Both the position numbers and the translations under genes were made by a program. Under the pieces are notes generated by a model, which did no database searches, had not been told where the DNA came from, and was given only the letters and a program-made list of their open reading frames with translations. 64,000 nt of DNA from Meconema thalassinum. Lineage: Eukaryota; Arthropoda; Insecta; Orthoptera; Tettigoniidae. Shown here in pieces: positions 42,536-52,780 of the stretch (positions are counted from its first letter, which is position 1; each line of letters begins with the position of its first letter). The DNA is taken from assembly GCA_946902985.2 (NCBI GenBank), contig CAMPQE020000053.1, positions 744,001 to 808,000 of the forward strand, written 5' to 3'.

Positions 42536-42835
42536 TAGCCTACTTTCCATTTTTGCAAATAATTAAAGTAGACTTATGAGTTCTACACGGGCCAATAGTT
42601 GTCAGTCTGTCTGTATGTGTGAATGTATATGTGTGTGAATGTGTATATCCGATCCCCCCTATCAATTCAAACATGACGGAACCGAATTGAACCAAATTTG
42701 TTACATAGGTAGCACTAACAAAGCACACCACAGTGTCATGTTTTATATCACCGCCATTTTGACGGACACGGAATGGCGGCCACTCAAACTTTAAACCTAT
42801 TATTTTACTATTGTATATGTAAGGGAGCAAGGAAG
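42536..42835 (-). mobile_element. Short element with the TAGCCTA end of the 295-bp-repeat family
   Basis: It starts TTAGCCTACTTTCCATTTTT and continues AATTAAAGTAGACTTATGAG. This resembles the reverse complement of the end of copy 2 (51898 inward: TAGCCTATTTTCAATTTT, ATTATGAG). A (GT)n-like stretch and GCCATTTTGACGG follow. It probably is a short internally deleted relative, inserted before LINE-beta copy b. Confidence 0.5.
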
Positions 42836-42842
42836 GAAGCCA

Positions 42843-43785
42843 CGTTCACTTGGAGTGTAGGATTTATGAGAGAGGTGAGGTACCCTCTGATTTCAAAAAG
42901 AATCTTATCATCCCTTTACTGAAGAAAACAGGAGCTGACAGATGTGTAGATTACAGCAAACGAGGTCAGGCTCACTTGATTTCATATGCTAGCTGCATTC
43001 TACCTCTCCTAACCTTACACACTCCCAAAAATTCCTACTTCTTCCCACCCTACTCCTTCCCCTACCCAAAAATCCCCAGGCCATATTCTGGTCAGTTTGA
43101 TTTTCATGTACCTACCCTTACATTTAACCTATTAAGTTCCAGGTCTTATTCCCTGGGTTCAAGGCTTGATCACTCATGTTTCAAATATCCTGACTAGAAT
43201 AATTTACAAGAGGATGGAAAGACAGATAGAAAGAGAGGAGGGTGAAGATCACTCTGGCTTTAGGAGAAACGTAGGAACAAGGGAAGCTTATTTTGAAAGC
43301 TAGAATAAGGAAGGATAAGAGAACATTCATGGCATTTGTAGACTTAGAATAGGCTTTTGATAACGTAGATTGGAGTACGTTGTTTGACATTTTGAAGACG
43401 ATTGGAATAAAGTACATGGATAGGAGGGTGCTCTACAATCCATAATGAAACCAGACAGCAGTTATTCGAGCCAAATGACATGAGAGAGAAGCTGGTATTT
43501 AGAAAGGTGTAAGGCAAGACTTCAACTTATCATCAATACTTTTCAATCTATACAATGAACAAGCTATGAAAGAAATTGGAGAAGAAGAATTCAAAGTAGG
43601 AGTAAAGATTCAAGGAGAAATAATTTGAACTCTCGGATTTGCCGATGACATCGACATCTTAGCCGACACACCAGTGGAGTTGAATGAGCTTTTAATGGTA
43701 GGGATTCTGCCTTGATGAAAGAATTCATTATGAAAAATAATAAATGTAAAACAAACATATTGGAATGCAGTCGAAAGAAAAACCC
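42843..43785 (+). pseudogene. LINE-beta copy b (RT domain, broken)
   Basis: The reading has YERGEVPSDFKKNLIIPLLK with TGADRCVDYS (42865-42955), then an unrelated T/C-rich interval (about 42965-43160), then QVSNILTRIIYKRMERQIER-like and EDHSGFRRNVGTRE near 43200-43290, TFMAFVDLE near 43325, FADDIDILADTPVELNE near 43640 and KCKTNILECSRKK at 43745-43780. It ends against a GC-rich block. Confidence 0.75.
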
Positions 43786-44400
43786 CAGCTGTGTTCCCCT
43801 AGCTCCGATGGCGAATGTAGTTGCGTTTTACCAGCTCCGCTGTATTTGCGGGAAGTCTGCGGGCGACAAGCAACTGCTCAGCCTAGAGTCGGGGGCGGCA
43901 GGCATACGAAATGCCGGATCCATCACTAGGCAAACCTACGCGCCACAAGCCCGCAGTCGACTCCGCGCTGGCACAAACCAGGTTATTGTCCACGACCTCC
44001 GTTATGCGGTTTGTGCCTCGCCTTTATATTGTACCCAGGAAACGCAGCCGCCTCTTCGCGCCACTGCAACACAGGTTATTGTCCACGATCTCTGTTGTGC
44101 AGTTCGTGCCTCGCCTTTATATTGTACCCAGGAAACGCAGCCGCCTCTTCGCGCAGCCGCAACACAGGTTTCGGTCCAGGACCTCCCTTGTGCGGTTTGT
44201 GCCTCGCCTTTATATTGTACCCAGGAAACGCAGCCGCCTCTTCGCGCAGCCGAAACACAGGTTTCGGTCCAGGACCTCCCTTGTGCGGTTTGTGCCTCGC
44301 CTTTATATTGTACCCAGGAAACGCAACCGCCTCTTCGCGCAGCTGCAACACAGGTTTCGGTCCAGGACCTGAGCCAGGACCTTCAGCACAACCTCAGTCC
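43786..44400. other. GC-rich block inserted into LINE-beta copy b
   Basis: Composition becomes clearly GC-rich compared with flanks. An open plus frame runs from LINE sequence through the block to 44536, but includes the 93-bp array and has no recognisable domain. All three plus frames are largely open, so this is not evidence of coding. Origin unknown. Confidence 0.5.
43978..44372. repeat. 93-bp tandem repeat, about four units
   Basis: The marker CCTCGCCTTTATATTGTACC recurs at about 44016, 44109, 44202 and 44295, exactly 93 bp apart. Units also share CGCAGCCGCCTCTTCGCGC and ACACAGGTT. 93 bp equals 31 codons, so frames stay open across the array. 44401-45660 holds no recognisable gene or element. 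Confidence 0.9.
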
Positions 44401-45664
44401 TCCATTAAACTTGTTGGTTGAACCTGGGGGTTTTTGTAGCCGGGGTTTTCAGGTTCTACGATATGGCTGTCTTAGTGGGATGCAACAGGTAATGGTAGGC
44501 AAATACGGGTACAGTACCATCCCAGTAATTGCTTAAAGAAGAAGTGGGGAAGCAACGGATAACCACTTTCAGGATGGCTGGGGTTGGAAACGAAGCCATT
44601 TCTTGTCAGTTCTGCTACACAAGGTTCGGTATTACTACAGTGATTCTGTTCCGTACTGAAAGAGCGAGTAATTGTTTTAATGCCATGAATGGTTTTGTAT
44701 TGTACCGACCGTGTCTGTAGGTAGCTGATTTTTTATCTTTAATGTATTTATTTATTTTACACATTAGCTTGCTTTCACTGTACATTTGCGGGAAATCCAT
44801 TAACATATCACCGTTATTATGATCATTATCAATAAATGGATTATGTTTTGTAGGGTTATTCCCAGATTTGTTCATTAAAATGAAAAGACGAAGGAAAACC
44901 TGCTGTTCGGGACATCCCGCACAATCAGCGTGAAATGAAGGAGTCACGTGGTGCATTGCTTTGTTTCCAGAACAAGAACACTAATCGACTTGGGGTTTCA
45001 TTTAGATGTAACTTTTGACTTTCGTTTCAACAAATGTTCTCACATGGATAGTTGTTTGTGGCTCACTCACGCGTCGGAATGCCTTCTGTGTTATTTTTGT
45101 AAGCACCAGACGGAAAAACAAAATACACTTAAATAAACGGCGAGAACAACTAGTAGGTCATCTTCTCAATAACATTCATACTGGAATACTTCCAACAGTC
45201 AAAACTCTGTATGAGAACAGTTAGTTTAGGAGCTGCCAACTAAAAAGTGAATATCAATATCCACTTAAGACAGACAAATACAAAAACGTTCAACGATAAA
45301 AATAAGAGAATAACTGATTTGACAAAAGCACTTATTCACATTCAACAGTTTTATATATCATACATACAATACTTTTCCTTATTATGTTGTCCACTTACTC
45401 ATTTATATGATTTCCACTTGCATCACTCTCTTCATCATGGGTTTCTTCTTTTATAACCTAGCAACACGAAGGATCATTAATTTATTTGCTCTCATATTAC
45501 GATTCTTCACAATCAATCACAAATAATGTAACTTTGCAGCACAGCTCAACTTAAAGAAAGGATTTATCAGCTGTAAAACTTACTGAAATTACTTTCTTAT
45601 TCTCGATCATATCTTACTGCATTATACACGTCTCATCCAGATTTCAAACTTATCAAAGACATCC

Positions 45665-46135
45665 TTCCTTTATAGGTCAATTAAGTCAGATTTTGACAGA
45701 GCATTAGAAGACATAAGCAGAACCAAATCACCAGGCAGAGATGATATACCGATTGAATTGCCACGCAGCATAGATGATCAGGTTATTTCACTTGGTGTGT
45801 AGGATTTGTGACACATGTTAGTTACCTTCTGATCACAAGAAAAATGTCATCATCCCGATACCAAAGATAGCAGGAGCTGACAGATGTGAAGATTACGGTA
45901 CAATCAGCTTGATCAGTCATGCTTCAAAGGTCCTGACGAGAACAATATACAAGATGATGGAATGACAGATAGAAACAGAGTTGGGTCAAGACCGGTCTGG
46001 CTTCAGTTGAAACATAGGAACAAGGAAAGCTGTACTAAGTCTTAGACTGATTTTGGGGGGAAGAATAAGCAAGGATAAGAGAACGTTCATGGCATTTGTA
46101 GTCAAAAGGCATTTGATAATGTTGATTGGAGTAAT
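45665..46135 (+). pseudogene. LINE-beta copy c (RT 5' part, broken)
   Basis: IKSDFDRALEDISRTKSPG and DDIPIELPR (45690-45770) match the minus copy at 49095 (RSEFDRALEDLGRNKAPG). Degraded forms of the next blocks follow, ending KAFDNVDWSNL near 46125. The copy then meets a segment shared with 59918-59990. Confidence 0.75.
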
Positions 46136-46225
46136 CTAAATATCCTCAGTGAGATCAGTGTCGTCCTGCAGACAAATTACTTGTTTCACATACCTGTTTC
46201 TTTGCATAGATGGAATTAGATCTCA
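46136..46225 (+). repeat. Segment shared with 59918-59990
   Basis: AATATCC...CA..GAGATCAGTGTCGTCCTGCAG, then AAATTACTTGTTTCACA and TTTCTTTGCATAG recur with few changes near 59.9 kb. It is a short dispersed repeat of unknown identity. 46226-46730 contains a (TA)n stretch (46327-46341) and AT-rich sequence without genes. Confidence 0.65.
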
Positions 46226-46734
46226 TACTGTGTTCCACTACTTTGAATTCCTTCCATACATAAATCAACATACAGTAGAAGATAACTACCGCAATTTTGC
46301 ACAAATCACTTTGAATCTTTTACACTTATATATATATATATCCCTTGAAAATCTCGGTCAAGTTCGTTAATGAGCAAAATCGGAACAAGGGGGAGGGGGG
46401 GCCCTTTTGCGAAAAAGTGAAATATTGCTATAACTCTCTTAATATGCGAACTATCGTATTCATTCAAAGTCCATACTATGTGTCGGATAAAGGCCAAAAA
46501 TTTACGTTTGAAAAGTTTTTGGATAGCACCAACCATTGACAAAAGGGTGGGAAAAAGTGGGTTTTTAGATAAACAAAAATCATATCTCTCTTAATAGACA
46601 CAATGTCAAAACAGTTTAATATCGACAATATTCCCCTAATAATTACCTAAAACATTCGTCTGAAAGAATTTTGATATGACCCACCGTTACGCCAAGGGAA
46701 GAGCAAAATGAATTCTGAATTATAAGAAAATGCC

Positions 46735-46825
46735 AAGAGCCATCAGAGGTTGCCATGACAACGGTACCAAATTGATGAGGGATCAGCCATCAGAGGTTGC
46801 CATGACAACACCATTGCACGAGATC
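46735..46825. repeat. Short direct duplication
   Basis: GCCATCAGAGGTTGCCATGA appears twice about 55 bp apart, with CAAC following each. It precedes the SINE head. Confidence 0.7.
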
Positions 46826-46849
46826 ACATTCAGTTTTCCATCTGTCTCT

Positions 46850-47040
46850 GTGGGAAGCGGCTTCGGTGGCGTAACTGGTAGGATGCTGAATTTCTATGCA
46901 CAAGGTCGCGGGTTCAAACCCGGCCGAAGTCGTCGGATTTATTAAGAGCGTTACAAACCCCTCAGTATGCCTTCATTGGGAAGGGAAATAAAGCGGCGGG
47001 CCCAAATCATAGAATTATGGCATGTCAAAGAACCTTCCAA
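46850..47040 (+). mobile_element. tRNA-derived SINE head and core
   Basis: The A-box-like TGGCGTAACTGGTAGG and a perfect B box GGGTTCAAACCCGGC are 40-odd bp apart, as in a tRNA-like promoter. The core GGCATGTCAAAGAACC near 47022 is shared with the SINE at 22585-22980, although the tRNA-like heads differ. 47041-47560 has nothing recognisable. Confidence 0.7.
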
Positions 47041-47569
47041 TACCTACAACAGTGTGAAGCAAAATTTGTAGGTAATATTTGATCAATGCTCTATGTTCCA
47101 ACGTTCGTTGCAAGGTTCTGGATGCAGTGGCATCTGGTAGCAAAGTTCAATTCTAGGCGTCGTTGACGGTAGCATTTGGTAGCAAAAGTAGGAACTACTA
47201 CTTGAAATTGACCGTCTGCAGTGCTTAGCTGAATTACAGACTAATACAGCCATCACAATTAACACCGGTTATCAGACAGATTCTACACACACACAAAGTA
47301 CACGGGGCTACGTGACCTCGTTGTCGCAGCCCCTAAACTGAGGAACCAACCAACATCTCTGCGGGAGATACAACTTTGCGTGAAGAAGTAACAGACCGTT
47401 AGATAGTTACACATCAGTGTCGAAACCTTGCATAAGTACAGTGTGACCACCAGTATAAAAATAGACCCCAAATGACGAAATGGTAAGAAAATAGAATATT
47501 AATAATATGCATAAAAAGACGGAAAACTAAGTTTATTAAGCTCCAATTGTAAAATACGTTCTCATAATG

Positions 47570-49330
47570 AGAGGTATAAAATGAGGTCCGGTGTTCTTGT
47601 TTTGTCTTCAGTTTTTGACTGGTTTGATGCAGCCCTCCATGCCTCCCTGTCCTGCGCTAATCGTTTCATCTCTACATAGCTACCACACCCTACATCCGAA
47701 GCAATCTGTTTAACATATTCTAACCTTGGTCTACCCCTACAGTTCTTGTCCTCAACCCTTCCTTCCATAACTAAGCTTGCTATTCCTGGGTTTCTTAGTA
47801 TGTGTCCTACCAACCTACCTCTTCTCTTCATTAGCAGTCGCCAGAAACATCTCTCCTCTCCCACTCGTCTTAATACCTCTTCGTTTGTAACCCTATCTAC
47901 CCATCTGATCTTCATCACTCTCCTGTAACACCACATTTCAAATGCTTCAATTCTCCCCTTTTCTGCTGCACCAATAGTCCAAGTTTCACTTCCATAGAGC
48001 GCCACGCTCCAGACAAAGGCTTTCAAAAATGACTTCCTAATACCTAAATCTATATTCGATGTCAACAGATTCCTTTTCTGTAGAAATGCTTTCCTTGCCT
48101 GAGCCAACCTACTTTTTATATCCTCTTTGCTTCGTCCATCACTGGTTATTTTGCTTCCTAATAACAGAAGTCTCCTACTTCCTTCAGCTTTTCACCTGTC
48201 AATTTGATCTCCATAGTGGTTTCTGATTTATTGCGACTGCATTCCAGTATTTTTGTGTTACATTTTTTAATTTTCATCATGAATTCTTTCCTCAAGACGG
48301 AGCCCATACCATTCAAAACCTCATTCAAATCCTCAGGCGTGTCGGCCAAGATTACTATGTCATCGGCAAATCTCAGAGTTGAAATTATTTCTCCTTGAAT
48401 CTTCACTCCCGCTTTAAATTTTTCTCCAATTTCCTTCATTGCTTGTCAATGTAAAGATTGAAAAGTATGGGTGATAAGTTGCAGCCTTTCCTTACACCTT
48501 TCTGAATACCAGCTTCTCTTTCATGTCCTTCAGCTTGAATGTCTGCTGTCTGGTTTCTGTATAGATTGTATATCACCCTCCTATCCCTGTACTTTATTCC
48601 AATCGATTTCAAAATGTCAAACAATTTAGTCCAATCAACGTTATCAAAAGCCTTTTCTAAATCTACAAATGCCATGAACGTTCTCTTATCTTTCCTTATT
48701 CTACCTTCCAAAATTAGCCGAAGACTTAGTACAGCTTTCCTTGTTCCTACATTTCTTCTGAAACCAAACTGGTCTTCACCCAACTCCGTTTCTATCTGGC
48801 TCTCAATCCTCTTGTAAATTATTCAGGACAGGATTTTTGAAGCATGAGTAATCAACCTGATTGTACGGTAATCTTCACATCTGTCAGCTCCCACTTTCTT
48901 TGGTATAGGGATGATAACAGTCTTAGTGAAAGCAGGGGGTACCTCACCTGTCTCATAAATCCTACACACCAAGTGAAATAACCTGATCAGACCTTCATCT
49001 CCTATGCGGCGTAGCAACTCAATGGGTATATCAGCTATGCCTGGTGCTTTGTTCCTGCCTAAGTCCTCCAATGCTCTGTCAAATTCTGATCTCAAGTATA
49101 ATCTCCTTTTGCATCCTCATCAATTTCCTCCTCCCATTCCATTACATGATTCTCAATCTCCTCTCCCTTATACCAAACACTCTATGTAAGCATTCCATCT
49201 CTCAACCTTTTCTTCCCTATATGTTAGAGGCTTTCCATGTGTGTCCTTAATATTACAGCACTTAGTCTTCTTTTCCCCAAAAGTATTCTTAATCCATCGA
49301 TAAGCTATGTCTACTTTTCCTAATTTCAGA
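47570..49330 (-). pseudogene. LINE-beta copy d, best-preserved RT (frame-shifted)
   Basis: This is the reference copy for the family. Going down the minus strand: IKNTFGEKKTKCCNIK (49290), RSEFDRALEDLGRNKAPG (49090), VIIPIPKKVGADRCEDYR, GEDQFGFRRNVGTRKAVLS (48780) and FVDLEKAFDNVDW with the first catalytic aspartate. Then come VRKGCNLSPILFNLY, GEIISTLRFADDIVIL with the catalytic DD near 48360, SETWTIGAAEKGRIEAF (about 47980), RLVGHILRNPGIAS and CRGRPRLEYVKQIASD to the C-terminus near 47600. It is a non-LTR RT distinct from the RTE copies; the endonuclease part is missing. A few shifts break an otherwise good sequence. 49331-49515 is unassigned. Confidence 0.85.
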
Positions 49331-49939
49331 CAGTTTTCTATACCTGCACATTTCTCTTTCTACGAAAACATCCATATTTTGCCTATTTTCGCCTATCCCC
49401 TAGTTTGCCTGATGAAATCTACCTCCGCTTTCTGGCATGCCGAGAGGGATTATTTTAACGTGTATTAACCCTTCTTCAGTAATTCAGATATCAAACCTTG
49501 AAACTTTAAAATTAGCCTTGGAGGCTGGATTTTGACAGCTCCTTAACCCAGTCCATGAGTCAATTAAAATTGGCTACATGGATAATTCTAGCCAGGCACG
49601 TCCACGTCGTGGGGGTGGGGGTACTGTAATTTACCATGGAACTACAGTAACGGCTAAGTTCTGGTGAGGACCCAGTCCTATGGGGTATAACATAGGCCCC
49701 GTGCACAGGGTTACGTGCGAAGACCTCAACGGCATCTGCAGTGGAGAAGATGGACTTTGGTAAAGTGAAGATGGCGGAAGAGGCAACCCAGTACTCAGGG
49801 GTTAAATATGAGTACAACCTGCTGCCTTGTAGGTTTGGTAGTAGAATACCAAATGCTAAGGGAGACAACCCTGACAGAAAATCCTCCAATATGTTAGGCC
49901 TAGCAAGCCAATAAGGGAGTAAATAGTTATGCGCTTTCA

Positions 49940-50365
49940 ATGTTAAAACGTGCCTCGGAAAGAAGAATACCCAAAATGGACAGCTCACACGCCTTACAGT
50001 TGACAGGAATGATGGCATCCAGCCTGATGTTATGCAACGTAAGGCTGTGGAAAAAAAACAGAATAAAGAAAGATAACCCCAAAATGAGAAGGGGAACACT
50101 GAATGTAATGACATTAACTGGAAAATGTGAACAACTTGTAGATCTGATGGAAAGAAGGCAACGGGATGTATTAGGTCTGAACGAAACCAAATGGAAAAGG
50201 ATAGGGAAGAAAATTTTAAGAGGAGGATATACCCTTTACTGGTGAGGTAAATGGAAAGGGTCATATAATGGAGTGGGCTTTATTATAAGTAAGAAAGTAG
50301 ATGCTGTTACAGATATTAAATATATTAGCGACAGAATCATTACATTAGAGGTACCATCAAACGAA
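49940..50365 (+). pseudogene. RTE-B endonuclease, N-terminal piece
   Basis: RRGTLNVMTLTGKCEQLVDL and GLNETKWKRIG keep the endonuclease Asn and Glu motifs. A stop after GGYTLYW (50243) interrupts the reading, which continues GVGFIISKK and ISDRIITLEVPSNE to the insertion. Confidence 0.85.
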
Positions 50366-50369
50366 ACAA

Positions 50370-51898
50370 GTAGTTCCGTGAAGAACTATACAGCCTACTT
50401 TCATATATCCTACTTATGTTAATTGCCTCTATCTACATACACAATTTCTGTTTGATTGCTGTAATAGATTCGTAGATATTAAGAACCGACTAAATATTTC
50501 GGATGGTCGCCATGTTGGATTTTATATATGTAGGTCCTAGAGTAATGTTATGTACTGTTACATGCAGATTATTGTGAACGTGTAGTATTCGAACTTCAAT
50601 CGCATAATTAGGACACAAGAAAAAACAAGGAGATTTAAAAATATTTCACAGCTCCCATCTTGAGGTTATGGAAACAAATGAAATAAATTAGATGCCAGTG
50701 GATTAACATTCGTATAAGGATTTACTGTACCAAGTTTCACTGCACTCGGATGGTTAAATTGCGAGAAACGTCCATGTGAATATTTATAATTCGCGTCACC
50801 GCCATGTTGGATTTGTGATCACAAGGTTATTTAAAGTCCTATAGGTGAACTTAAGTTCATAGCCCCTATGAACATTAAAAAATGCAGTTTGATTGCTAAA
50901 ATAGATTCGTAGATATTCAGTATCGTCTAAATATTTCGGATGGTCGCCATGTTGGATTGTTAAATGCATAGGCCATAGAGTCATGTACCATTAAAGGAAA
51001 ATTATTGCGTAGGTTCATTATTCAAACTTTCACTTCGATCGCATGACTACATCACAAGAAATAAAAACTTAATTTTAAAATTCGCACTGCCACCATCTTG
51101 AGGTTATGTAAACAAATGATCTAAATTAGATACCAGTGGATTACAATGTGTATAAATATTTCCTGTACCAGGTTTCAGCGCGCTTGGAACATTAAATCGC
51201 GAGAAAGGTCTATTTAAAATTTTCAAATTCGCTTGGCCGCCATGTTCGTTTTGTAGTTAACCGGTTTTTGAAAGTCTTATAGATGGACTTCCAGTAGTGC
51301 CTTTTATCTCCGTACAAAATTTTAGGAAGATACCGCTAATAGTTTCAGAGATATAGAATGCCGGTGAAATATTTCGCACATCCGCCATCTTGTGATTATG
51401 TAAACAATTGAACGAAGTTAGATGTCGGTGCATTACAATGTATATAAACATATACTGTACCAAGTTTCATTGCGTTTGGTTGGTCAAATCACGAGAAACG
51501 TCTATTTAAAAGTCGCAAATTCGCTTGGCCTCCATGTTGGTTTTGTAGTTACCAGGTGTTCAAAAGTCACATAAGTGAACTTATAGTAGTTCCCTCTATC
51601 ACCATAGAAAATGTCAGGGTAATATCGGTAATAGTTTCGGAGATATTGAATGCTGGTGAAATATTTCGCACAGCCGCCGTGTTGGATTGGTGAGTCGTAA
51701 CAAAATTTGAAGGGCACGGGCGAGGTCGCCGGTAATAGTGCTATGAACTTTCCGAGTTTCATTGAAATCGCTCCTGCCGTTTAGATTTTATTAGGGGGGG
51801 GGGGGGGGACACACACACGATTCACACACACACGCACACACACACGGACAAAAAGGTGATCTCATAATCCTATTTTTTCAAAATTGAAAATAGGCTAC
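50370..51898 (+). mobile_element. Non-autonomous element with ~295-bp internal repeats, copy 2
   Basis: It begins AGTAGTTCCGTGAAGAACTA like copy 1 and ends in a G run, (CA)n stretches and AAATTGAAAATAGGCTAC. Internal units are marked by the minus-strand GGCGGCTGTGCGAAATATTT and by CGCTTGGCCGCCATGTT. The RTE-B reading resumes right after (NPTLVQVYAPQTG). It lies in opposite orientation to copy 1 (27165-28650), 23 kb away. Confidence 0.85.
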
Positions 51899-51899
51899 A

Positions 51900-52778
51900 A
51901 ATCCCAACCCTAGTGCAGGTTTATGCCCCACAAACGGGCTGCAAGGATAAAGAAAAACAGAAGTTCTTGGAACAGCTTGAGAACCAATTGGATAAGGAGA
52001 ACATTATGATAATAGTTGATTAAACGCTCAGGTGGGATGCAAAAGGGAGGGTGTAGAAAGTGTGATTGGCCCATTTGGTTATGGAAACAGAAATCTGCTT
52101 GATATGTGCAGTCGAAATAGTCTTCAAATTCAAAATACCTGGTTTAAGAAGAGAGAAAGCCATAACGTAACTAGATACAGCTGGGATGGAAGACATAGAT
52201 TAATGATAGACCTTGTAATAACAGCGGGTGAAGCATAAACACAAGTTGTGGATGTCAAGGTCGTTCCCAGTGAAAGTCTCGGCAGTGTCCATAGGCTTGT
52301 CCTAGTTAGTATAACTGGTGTTAAATTGATTAATTATAAGATGGAAAAGAAACAAAAGTTCAAGGTCTGGGAGCTGGAGAAATCTGATAAACGTGAGGAA
52401 TATCAGAGAAGAATTTTAGAAAAAGTTCCAAAAACTGATACCAAAAATGCAGAGGAAGAGTGGTAAAATTTTCGAAATGTCTTAGTTGAGGAAGCTAGAG
52501 AATTATGTGGCGAAACAAGTAGCAAGGTTCGACATAAAGAGACTGCCTGGTGGAATAAGGAAATCAAGACAATAATTCAATTAAGGAACAAAGTAATGAG
52601 AAAATTAGAAGTGGAGAGACAAAAGAATGACAGAAATGAGGATAAAATCAGACCACTTGCTCAAGAATATGGAGAGCACAAATTAAGAGTTAAACGCATA
52701 ATTAATGAAGAGAAGAAGATTTGGGATGAATTTGCGAAGAAACTGGAGGAAGATACACAAGGTAAAAATAAATTATTA
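51900..52778 (+). pseudogene. RTE-B endonuclease and linker, middle piece
   Basis: VQVYAPQTGCKDKEKQKFLE, then GPFGYGNRN, NTWFKKRESHNVTRYSWDG and LMIDLVI (the endonuclease IDxx motif, aspartate retained here unlike RTE-A). The linker ETAWWNKEIKTIIQ follows, and the piece ends GKNKLLYT at the Tc1 insertion. Frame shifts and a stop near 52465 break it. Confidence 0.85.
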
Positions 52779-52780
52779 TA

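Noticed and set aside
43712..44536. 274-codon open frame across the GC-rich block
   Set aside because: It begins in dead LINE-beta sequence and runs through a 93-bp array with the other frames also open; no domain is recognisable.
46858..46930. Functional tRNA gene
   Set aside because: The B box is perfect, but the segment continues into a SINE core shared with another SINE and no convincing full cloverleaf was found.
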